Assembly (NCBI RefSeq): GCF_036621135.1
Contig: NZ_JAZIBG010000028.1
Location: 620,001-684,000, forward strand
DNA length: 64,000 bases
Direction of reading: 5' to 3'
From: Aquincola agrisoli
GTDB lineage: Bacteria; Pseudomonadota; Gammaproteobacteria; Burkholderiales; Burkholderiaceae_C
The notes beneath the pieces are model-generated. The model saw only the letters and a program-made list of their open reading frames with translations. It did not search any database and had not been told where the DNA came from. The first letter of the stretch is position 1. Each line of letters starts with the position of its first letter. The translations under genes and the position numbers were made by a program. Positions 1 through 6,721 of the stretch are shown in pieces.

Positions 1-1084
1 GCGGCCACAGGTGCGGCCAGACGTCTGCTGCCGCGTTGCCCTTGAGCATGAGGCCGCGCACCAGCCGCAGGAAGTGTGTCAGCGGCAGCGCCTCGCCCAG
101 CCATTGCGCCCAGCCGGGCATGCCGCGGAACGGGAACATGAAGCCCGACAGCAGCATCGACGGCAGGAAGAAGAAGAACGTCATCTGCATCGCCTGCATC
201 TGGCTGCGCGCGACGCTGGAGATGGTGATGCCCACCATCAGGCTGGCGCCGATGAAGGCCAGCGTGCCCAGCATCAGCAGCACCGTCGAGCCGTTGAACG
301 GCACGCCGAAGACGTGGCGGGCCGCCAGCAGGATGACGGCGACCTGCACCAGGCCGATGGCCACGAAGGGCACGATCTTCCCCACCATCACCTCGAGCGG
401 CTGCACCGGCGTGGCCAGCAGGTTCTCCATCGTGCCGCGCTCCACCTCGCGCGTGAGGCCGAGCGAGGTCATCATCACCATGGTCATCGTCAGGATGACG
501 CCCATCAGCCCGGGCACCACGTTGTTCTGCGTGATGCCCTCGGGGTTGTAGCGGCGGTGGATGCGCCACTCGAACGGCACCGCCTGCGTGGAGGGCGCGG
601 CCGCGGGCAGGTGCCGCAGGTCGTGGCGCAGCGCGCCGGCCGCCAGCTGCTGCACGGCGCCCAGCGCATTGCCGGTGGCGGCGGGGTCGGTGGCGTCGGC
701 CTCCAGCAGCAGCGCGGGGCGTTCGCCGCGGTCGACCGCGCGGGCGAAGCCGGCCGGCACCGTCAGCACGAACTGCACCTCGCCGCGCGACAGCAGGCGG
801 TCGGCCTCGCGCTCGCCGATGCCGGCGTGCGTGACGCGGAAGTAGCCGGTGTGCTCCAGCGCCTGCACCAGGCTGCGCGTGTACGGCCCCTGCTCCTGCG
901 CGACGACGGCGGTGGGCAGGTGGCGCGGGTCGCCGTTGATGGCGAAGCCGAACAGCGCCATCTGGATGATCGGGATGCCGATCATCATCGCGAAGGTGAG
1001 CCGGTCGCGGCGCAGCTGGATGAGGTCCTTCAGGATCACCGCCCACAGCCGGCCGGCGCTGAACGGTTCGCGCGCCTGCTTCAT
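1..1084 (-). CDS. ABC-2 type export permease (partial, C-terminus beyond window)
   Basis: Membrane permease of an ABC-2 exporter of the YbhS/YhhJ kind. Read on the minus strand from ATG at 1084, it begins MKQAREPFSAGRLWAVILKD. It has a first hydrophobic helix (near residues 26-46, FAMMIGIPIIQMALFGFAIN), a long extracytoplasmic loop, and then a block of helices starting near residue 180 (NNVVPGLMGVILTMTMVMM). The REVERGTMENLLATP segment is typical of the family. The reading frame stays open to base 1, so the last helices are missing. The start codon overlaps the stop of the upstream ATPase gene (ATGA), so the two are translationally coupled. Together with the adaptor and ATPase upstream it forms a complete inner-membrane exporter; substrates of such systems are usually drugs, dyes or solvents, but nothing here shows the substrate. 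Confidence 0.9.
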   Translation of the reverse strand, partial: MKQAREPFSAGRLWAVILKDLIQLRRDRLTFAMMIGIPIIQMALFGFAINGDPRHLPTAVVAQEQGPYTRSLVQALEHTGYFRVTHAGIGEREADRLLSRGEVQFVLTVPAGFARAVDRGERPALLLEADATDPAATGNALGAVQQLAAGALRHDLRHLPAAAPSTQAVPFEWRIHRRYNPEGITQNNVVPGLMGVILTMTMVMMTSLGLTREVERGTMENLLATPVQPLEVMVGKIVPFVAIGLVQVAVILLAARHVFGVPFNGSTVLLMLGTLAFIGASLMVGITISSVARSQMQAMQMTFFFFLPSMLLSGFMFPFRGMPGWAQWLGEALPLTHFLRLVRGLMLKGNAAADVWPHLWP

Positions 1085-2010
1085 GCCATGTTGTCGGCGC
1101 TGCGCCGCGACAGGTGGATGAACAGCTCTTCGAGCGAAGGCGACGCCGTGTGCCACGCGAGGCCGTCACGGCCGCGCCACGGCGCCAGCGCCTCGTCGAG
1201 CGCGCGGGCGTCGACGCCGCTCAGCCGCCACTGGTCGCCCAGGCGCGTGGCGGTTTCGACCGCCGGCACCGCCGACAGCGCAGCCGCAGCCTGCGCGGCA
1301 CCAGGGCCCTCGAGCACGCGGGCAACGAGGCCGCTGTCGGCCAGCAGGGCCTCGGGCGTGCCCAGCGCCAGCAGGCGGCCGTAGGCGATGTAGCCGAGGC
1401 GGTGGCAACGCTCGGCCTCGTCCATGTAGTGGGTGGAGACGAGCACCGTGATGCCGCGCGAGGCGAGCTCGTGGATCTCGGCCCAGAAGGCGCGCCGCGC
1501 GCCGGGGTCGACACCGGCCGTGGGCTCGTCGAGCAGCAGGAGTTGCGGCTCGTGGATCATGCAGCCGGCCAGCGCCAGCCGCTGCTTCCACCCGCCCGAC
1601 AGGCTGCCCGCGAGCTGCGCCGCGCGGGTGGCCAGGCCCAGGCGCTGCAGCGCTTCGTCCACGCGCGCGGCGCGGCGGTCGAGCCCGTACACGCGCGCGA
1701 TGAAGTCGAGGTTCTCGCGGATCGAGAGGTCTTCGTAGAGGCCGAAGCGCTGCGTCATGTAGCCGACGCGGCGCTTGATGGCCGCCGACTCGCGCACGAC
1801 GTCGAAGCCCAGCGTCTGGCCCGCGCCGGCATCGGGCGTCAGCAGGCCGCACATCATGCGGATCGAGGTGGTCTTGCCGGAGCCGTTGGGGCCGAGGAAG
1901 CCGAACACCTCGCCGCGGCGCACCTGCATCGACAGGCCGTCGACCACCGCGCGGCCGCGGTAGCGCTTGGTCAGGCCCTGCACGTCGATGACGAGTGCGT
2001 CGTCGGCCAT
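1081..2010 (-). CDS. ABC transporter ATP-binding protein of a drug-type exporter
   Basis: Cytoplasmic ATPase that powers the adjacent permease. From ATG at 2010 it is 309 aa, starting MADDALVIDVQGLTKRYRG. Walker A is GPNGSGKTTS near residue 40, the Q-loop region is YMTQRFGLYEDLS, the signature is LSGGWKQRLALAG, Walker B is LLLLDEPTAGVDP, and the switch histidine lies in VLVSTHYMDEAERC. The MDEAERC stretch and a C-terminal extension ending in HLSRRSADNMA are typical of the CcmA/YbhF-like drug subfamily. An upstream in-frame extension to 2355 is rejected because it would run through the adaptor gene. Only two bases separate it from the adaptor stop, and four bases overlap the permease start. 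Confidence 0.93.
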   Translation of the reverse strand: MADDALVIDVQGLTKRYRGRAVVDGLSMQVRRGEVFGFLGPNGSGKTTSIRMMCGLLTPDAGAGQTLGFDVVRESAAIKRRVGYMTQRFGLYEDLSIRENLDFIARVYGLDRRAARVDEALQRLGLATRAAQLAGSLSGGWKQRLALAGCMIHEPQLLLLDEPTAGVDPGARRAFWAEIHELASRGITVLVSTHYMDEAERCHRLGYIAYGRLLALGTPEALLADSGLVARVLEGPGAAQAAAALSAVPAVETATRLGDQWRLSGVDARALDEALAPWRGRDGLAWHTASPSLEELFIHLSRRSADNMA

Positions 2011-2012
2011 GG

Positions 2013-3002
2013 TCAGCGCGTGTTCTGGTGGCCCCCGGGCCCTGGCACGCCGAGCTGCACGTCGACCGGCAGGCCCGGGTGCAGCGTGGCCACCGCACCC
2101 GGCACCGGCCACGCCTCGACGAGGAACACCATGCGCTGGCGCTGCCGCTCGGTGTAGACGACCGGCGGCGTGAACTCGGCCTCGGGCGCCACGTAGCGCA
2201 CGGTGGCGTCGAACGGCGCGCTGCAGCCGTCGCAGGTGGCGCGCACTCGGCTGCCGACCGGCACGCGCGCCAGCAGGGCTTCGGGCACGAAGAAGCGCAG
2301 CTTCAGTGCGGTGGGCTCGAGCATTTGAACCACCGGTGCACCGGCCGCCGCCCATTCGCCGGGGCGCAGCAAGGTGTCCACCACCCGTGCGGCGGCCGGC
2401 GCGGCCACCGATGTCTGGCCGAGCCGGAAGCGCTGCTGCGCGACGGCGTCGCGGGCGGCCGCGGCTTCCGCTTCGGCGGCCGCCTGGCGATCGTCGCGGG
2501 CGCCGAGCCGGGCCGTGCGCAGGTCGGCCGCCAGGCGCTGCGCATCGGCGGCAGTGGCGTCGCGGCGTGCGCGCAAGGCATCGAGCCCGGCGCTGGAAAC
2601 GAAGCCCTGGGCAGCCAGGGCCTGCTGGCGCTTCAGGTCGCTCGCCGCCTGGGCGGCCGCGGCCTGCGCGGCTGCCAGGGCGGCCTGCGCTGCCGCAAGC
2701 TCGTCGCGGCGGGCGCCGCGGGTGAGATCACGCGCGCTGGCCTGCGCCGCCTGGGCACGCGACTCGGCCTCGCGCAGCGCCAAGGCGGCCAGATCCGGTT
2801 CGACGGCGAAGAGCGGTGCACCGGCCGAGACGCTGGCGCCGCGTTCGACCGACAGGGCCACGAGCCGGCCGGCGACCGGCGAGGCGACCCGCAGGTATTC
2901 GGCTTCGACGTAGCCGGTGATGGGCGGCTCGGCGGGCGGGCTGCAGGCGGCCACTGCGCCGAGCACCGCCGGCAGCAGGGCTGTACGGGCGACGTCACGC
3001 AT
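2013..3002 (-). CDS. HlyD-family periplasmic adaptor lipoprotein
   Basis: Membrane-fusion (adaptor) subunit of the exporter, 329 aa. The N-terminus MRDVARTALLPAVLGAVAAC ends in a lipobox-like AVAAC, so it is probably anchored as a lipoprotein (Cys20). A biotinyl-lipoyl-like strand (YVEAEYLRVASPVAGRLVAL) is followed by an alanine-rich coiled-coil hairpin (about residues 75-185, REAESRAQAAQASARD onwards) and then the second lipoyl half (VAAPAAARVVDTLLRPGEW). This is the YbhG/EmrA-like layout. The start is preceded by a GGAGGAGG-rich stretch. It is the first gene of the adaptor-ATPase-permease operon; no TetR-type regulator or outer-membrane channel is visible in the window. Confidence 0.9.
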   Translation of the reverse strand: MRDVARTALLPAVLGAVAACSPPAEPPITGYVEAEYLRVASPVAGRLVALSVERGASVSAGAPLFAVEPDLAALALREAESRAQAAQASARDLTRGARRDELAAAQAALAAAQAAAAQAASDLKRQQALAAQGFVSSAGLDALRARRDATAADAQRLAADLRTARLGARDDRQAAAEAEAAAARDAVAQQRFRLGQTSVAAPAAARVVDTLLRPGEWAAAGAPVVQMLEPTALKLRFFVPEALLARVPVGSRVRATCDGCSAPFDATVRYVAPEAEFTPPVVYTERQRQRMVFLVEAWPVPGAVATLHPGLPVDVQLGVPGPGGHQNTR

Positions 3003-3051
3003 GCCTCGGCCTCCTCCGCCGCTCGCGTCGGCGGCACGGAGGCAGTATGCG

Positions 3052-3984
3052 TCAGCCGTCGCGGCGGATGCGCTCGATCAGTTCGGCCAGCTTGGCTTCG
3101 GCCTGGTCGTTCTCGACCTGGCAGGTGCCGGCGGCTTCATGCCCGCCGCCGCCGTACTGCAGCATCAGCTCGCCGACGTGCGTGCGGCTGCTGCGGTCGA
3201 GGATCGACTTGCCGGTGGCGAACACCGTGTTGCGCTGCTGCACGCCCCACATCACGTGGATGGAGATGTTGGTCTGCGGGAACAGCGCATAGATCATGAA
3301 GCGGTTGGTCGCCCAGATCGTTTCCTCGTGCCGCAGGTCGAGCACGACGAGGTTGCCGTGCACCGTGCTGCATCGAACGATCTGCTCCTTGGCACGTTCG
3401 GCCTGTTCGAAGTACAGCTCGACGCGTTCCTTGACATCGGGCAGGCCGAGGATGTCCTGGATGCCGTGGTTGCGGCAGTAGGCGATCAAATCCATCATCA
3501 GCGCGTAGTTGCTGATGCGGAAGTTGCGGAAGCGGCCCAGGCCGGTACGCGCGTCCATCAGGTAGTTCAGCAGCACCCAGCCGGTCGGGTTCAGGATCTC
3601 GTCGCGGGTGAACTGCGCCGCATCGGCCTTGTCGACGGCGTCCATCATGTCGGGCGCGATCGTCGGGAAGACCTTGGCGCCACCGTAGTGGTCGTACACC
3701 ACACGGGCTGCCGAGGGTGCCTTGGCGTCGATGACGTGGTTGGGCCGGTCGCCAGTGTTGCGCAGCGTTTCCGAGGCATGGTGGTCGAACGCCATGTGCA
3801 CGCCGGGCACGTAGGGCAGGTTGGTGGTGATGTCGCGTGCGCTGACCTCGACCTTTCCGTCCTGCATGTCCTTGGGGTGCACGAACTTGATCTCGTCGAT
3901 CAGCTTCAGCTCGTTCAGCAGCACCGCGCAGACGAGGCCGTCGAAGTCGCTGCGGGTAATGAGGCGGTAGGTCGGCGAGGTCAT
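3052..3984 (-). CDS. DHH/DHHA1-family phosphoesterase
   Basis: Predicted metal-dependent phosphoesterase, 310 aa from ATG at 3984 (AGGAGC Shine-Dalgarno just upstream). The N-terminus has SDFDGLVCAVLLNELK, resembling the first aspartate motif of the DHH superfamily. AFDHHASE near residue 70 is the DHH motif itself, and YGGGGHEAAGTCQVEND near the C-terminus is the DHHA1 GGGH motif. Family members include exopolyphosphatase-like and nanoRNase/pAp phosphatases, so oligoribonucleotide or cyclic-dinucleotide turnover is possible. The precise substrate cannot be told from sequence. It stands alone between the exporter operon and the PEP-CTERM gene; a strong terminator precedes it at 4073-4106. Confidence 0.85.
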   Translation of the reverse strand: MTSPTYRLITRSDFDGLVCAVLLNELKLIDEIKFVHPKDMQDGKVEVSARDITTNLPYVPGVHMAFDHHASETLRNTGDRPNHVIDAKAPSAARVVYDHYGGAKVFPTIAPDMMDAVDKADAAQFTRDEILNPTGWVLLNYLMDARTGLGRFRNFRISNYALMMDLIAYCRNHGIQDILGLPDVKERVELYFEQAERAKEQIVRCSTVHGNLVVLDLRHEETIWATNRFMIYALFPQTNISIHVMWGVQQRNTVFATGKSILDRSSRTHVGELMLQYGGGGHEAAGTCQVENDQAEAKLAELIERIRRDG

Positions 3985-4072
3985 GGCTGCTCCTGTGCAA
4001 TCGCGAAGAGATCGGCACGCCACCCATGAACTGAAGCACATACCTGCGCCACGTTGCACCGCCGCACGGACG

Positions 4073-4106
4073 AAAAAAAACCCTGCGGGCTTGGCCCGCA
4101 GGGTTT
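4073..4106 (-). terminator. Rho-independent terminator of the PEP-CTERM gene
   Basis: A 13-bp perfect stem, AAACCCTGCGGGC at 4078-4090 and its complement at 4094-4106, closes a 3-base loop. On the minus strand it is followed by a run of eight T (4073-4080). It lies 20 bases after the stop of the PEP-CTERM gene. Confidence 0.93.
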
Positions 4107-4126
4107 CTTGTAGAGCGGAGCTTGGC

Positions 4127-4954
4127 TTAAGCCTTGCCGCCCTTGCGCTGACGCGCGAAGGCCAGGCCCAGCAGCGCCGCGCCAACCAGGGCCAGGCTGC
4201 CCGGTTCCGGCACTTGGCCCGCGAAGTCGATGCTGCCAGTGGCTTGCGTCAGTTGGATGAACTGGCCGTTTTGCACGAAGCCGGTCGACGTGTTCGTGAA
4301 GCTGTTGAAGGCATTCGTGTAGAACGGGTCGGGCTGCGTGAACACCGTTTCGCCGAACGCGGTCAGCGAGAACAGCGAATTGGCATTGAAGGAGGTGCCC
4401 CCAGCAGCATTGAACGACGCGGCGTTCGGGCCGGTGGCATCCAGCAGACCCGTGCCCACCAGTTGCGCGCCTGCGCCGACCGACACCGACGGTGCCACAC
4501 CGGCCGGCGAGCCGGGGTTGAACACCGCGTTGCCGGCAGCGGCGAACGGACGGGCATAGACCTCGAAGCTCAGCTCGAGGATGTTGTACTGGCTACCCGC
4601 GGTACCGAAACCCGTGCCGCCGCCGGTGTAGGAGGTCTTGTAGCTGAAGACCGTCCACATCTGGTAGCCGAGGTTCAGCGGGCCGCCGATGTTCAGACCC
4701 GTGTTGCCCGAGTTCAGCGACGAGTTGTTCAGTGCGAACGAGGTGAACTCGACGTAGCCAGTGCCGGTGACGGTTTGCGTCGCCGCGTCGAGCGTCAGCA
4801 GCGCAGCCGCGCCACCGTCGATCTTGTCGGCGTTGAACGGCGCCACGGCATAGCCGAGTGCGCTGGGCGTCACTTCGAAAATCGGGGCGGCCATGGCCGA
4901 ACCGGCGACCAGCGTCGCTGCGGCGATGGCGCCTGCGTACTTGAACATCTTCAT
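4127..4954 (-). CDS. PEP-CTERM sorting-domain secreted protein
   Basis: Exported protein of 275 aa carrying a C-terminal PEP-CTERM signal: VPEPGSLALVGAALLGLAFA followed by the basic tail RQRKGGKA. By family knowledge this tail is recognised by an exosortase and the mature protein goes to the envelope or the extracellular matrix. The N-terminal signal peptide is MKMFKYAGAIAAATLVAGSAMA, cleaved before APIFEV. The body is rich in Gly, Asn, Thr and Phe with no recognised domain. The start at 4954 is chosen over an upstream in-frame ATG at 4984 because an AAGGAG Shine-Dalgarno lies six bases before it and the signal peptide then has a normal length. A sigma-54-like promoter lies 70-86 bases upstream. 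No exosortase gene is in the window. Confidence 0.92.
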   Translation of the reverse strand: MKMFKYAGAIAAATLVAGSAMAAPIFEVTPSALGYAVAPFNADKIDGGAAALLTLDAATQTVTGTGYVEFTSFALNNSSLNSGNTGLNIGGPLNLGYQMWTVFSYKTSYTGGGTGFGTAGSQYNILELSFEVYARPFAAAGNAVFNPGSPAGVAPSVSVGAGAQLVGTGLLDATGPNAASFNAAGGTSFNANSLFSLTAFGETVFTQPDPFYTNAFNSFTNTSTGFVQNGQFIQLTQATGSIDFAGQVPEPGSLALVGAALLGLAFARQRKGGKA

Positions 4955-5023
4955 GTTTCGCTCCTTGAGAACCAGTTGGTGCATCGGGCAGAACGATCAA
5001 CTGCCTCCGCCTGCGACACCAAT

Positions 5024-5040
5024 AAGCACAAGGCGTACCA
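5024..5040 (-). promoter_or_regulatory. Sigma-54 (-24/-12) promoter candidate for the PEP-CTERM gene
   Basis: On the minus strand the sequence reads TGGTACGCCTTGTGCTT. It has the invariant GG and GC dinucleotides exactly ten bases apart and differs from the TGGCACG-N4-TTGCW consensus at two positions. The predicted transcript would start near 5014 and have a leader of about 60 bases. Sigma-54 control by PrsK/PrsR-type regulators is known for PEP-CTERM systems. The AT-rich stretch upstream (5041-5100) with TGTAAG/CTTACG-like half-sites could hold an activator site. Confidence 0.65.
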
Positions 5041-5130
5041 GGAAAAATTTTGCTTACGCATCAAGCACTTACAGGAAACATCCAATCTTCTCGCGGGATT
5101 CTGTAAAGAAACCCGACGCCGACTGGCCGG

Positions 5131-6666
5131 TCAGGCCGGGCAATACCGGCCGGGCGCAATGACACCCTGCGGGTCCAGCACGTCTTTCAGGGAGCGAACC
5201 AGGGCCCAGTACGCCGGGTTGCGCGCCACCACGTCGGCCATCATGTCCGCACGGGCCCGGTAGACGCTCAGTCCCGACGCATCGATGCAGCGGTACAGCG
5301 CGTCGGCGCAGCGGTGCGCCTGCGCCACGGCCTGGGGATCGGCCCGATCGAACAGCAGGTTGATGACCGCCACCACGGAGGTGGGCGTCTCGATGTTGAT
5401 CGTCGTATTCAACGTGTGGCCGAAGGTCGCCGCCAGCCGATCCAGTTCGTCCATCAGCCGTGCGACGAACCCGCCGTCCGCGGGCAGCGCCGGGTTGATG
5501 AACAGCAGGCCGCAGCGGGAGCGGTCCAGATGCTCCGCCGGCAGCTCGGGCCGGCCGAACTTCCACAGCAGGTTGTCGATGGGGGCATCGGTTGGAACGC
5601 CCCGGGCCAGCCCCTGCAGCGGTCGGATCGCCGCGATCGCCGCGGCCTGGGCCCGTGCCGCTGGCAGCCAGCGCAGCCGGTGCAGCACCGCATACCCGAG
5701 CCGCAGGCGCTCCTCGGTCACCACGCGCACCCGCGCCCAGCGCCGGCTGCGCGCGTCGATCTCCTTCAGCGTCGCCCGGAGCTGCCCCGCACTGCCCATC
5801 ACGCTGCCCAGCGCCGTCCACTCATACGGTGCCACCAGCCGCAGCGCCTGCACCGCCGCGCGCTCGAGCGCCTCGCCCCGCAGGCCGCACTCGGCCGCCA
5901 GGTACTTCGACAGCCCGTAGGTCAGCGTGGCCTGCGTCCGGGCCCGGTTGCCTGCGTGCGTGACGGTCGCCAGCAGGCCTTCCCGCTTCATCGCGATCAG
6001 CGCATCGAGGAATGCGCCGAGATCCTTCGGCTCGCGAAGGGAGAACGACACCGCCGCCTCCCTGGGCCGGCGCGGCAGCAGCCGGAAGCAGGCGCTCGTC
6101 ACGATGCCGAAGTTGCTCTGGGACAGCAGCCCGTCCAGCATCGGACCCAGCCCGTAGGGATGCGTGTGCGCGAGCGGCGAGTGCTCGCCCAGGCGGCGGA
6201 ATCCGGTCTCGAACACGCGCCCCTGGCCATCGACGAACTCCAGCCCGTAGATGTCCTCCTTGCGTGGCCCGATGTAGCCGACGCCCCTGTCCAGCGCATT
6301 CCCGAGCACGCTGGTCTGCCGGCCCGAGCCGGTGACGTTGAAGGTCAGGTCGGGGTGGTGCTCGGCGAGGTGGTCGTGCAGGTCGCCCTGGGTCACCCCC
6401 GGCTCGATGACCGCCACCGGGTTGCGGGCGGAGATCTCGGTCTTGTTGCGGATCTCCCGCATGCCGCTCAGGTCGACGACCGCGCAACCGTCGACGACCG
6501 GCGACGACGACCCGTACCCCCAGTTGAGCCCGCGCGAGACCGGATACAGCGGCGTGCGTGTCTGCCGGGCCCACTGCACGAGGTGCACGACCTCCGCCAC
6601 CGTTTTCGGCGTGAAGGTGGCCGACACCTGCCGCGCGTGCGCAGTGACATTTCCATGAAGATCCAC
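5131..6666 (-). CDS. FAD-linked oxidase, VAO/p-cresol methylhydroxylase-like
   Basis: Flavoprotein oxidoreductase of about 511 aa. The FAD-binding PCMH domain spans roughly residues 18-190, with TPLYPVSRGLNWGYGSSSP (pyrophosphate-binding loop) and VIEPGVTQGDLHDHLAEHHP. The C-terminal substrate domain ends ..DPQGVIAPGRYCPA, like the GILAPGR(Y/K) end of the vanillyl-alcohol-oxidase superfamily. No export signal is seen. The start is placed at GTG 6666, preceded by GGAGGGAGGT. An open frame continues upstream to 6792 but would overlap the TPR gene and adds no conserved sequence. It lies 55 bases downstream of the PrsT-like gene on the same strand and may be co-transcribed. The substrate is unknown; a phenolic or alcohol substrate would be usual for the family. 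Confidence 0.85.
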   Translation of the reverse strand: MDLHGNVTAHARQVSATFTPKTVAEVVHLVQWARQTRTPLYPVSRGLNWGYGSSSPVVDGCAVVDLSGMREIRNKTEISARNPVAVIEPGVTQGDLHDHLAEHHPDLTFNVTGSGRQTSVLGNALDRGVGYIGPRKEDIYGLEFVDGQGRVFETGFRRLGEHSPLAHTHPYGLGPMLDGLLSQSNFGIVTSACFRLLPRRPREAAVSFSLREPKDLGAFLDALIAMKREGLLATVTHAGNRARTQATLTYGLSKYLAAECGLRGEALERAAVQALRLVAPYEWTALGSVMGSAGQLRATLKEIDARSRRWARVRVVTEERLRLGYAVLHRLRWLPAARAQAAAIAAIRPLQGLARGVPTDAPIDNLLWKFGRPELPAEHLDRSRCGLLFINPALPADGGFVARLMDELDRLAATFGHTLNTTINIETPTSVVAVINLLFDRADPQAVAQAHRCADALYRCIDASGLSVYRARADMMADVVARNPAYWALVRSLKDVLDPQGVIAPGRYCPA

Positions 6667-6721
6667 CGGACCTCCCTCCACCAGTTCGCTTCCTGCTGCG
6701 CCCCGAGGCGCGCCTGCGCGG

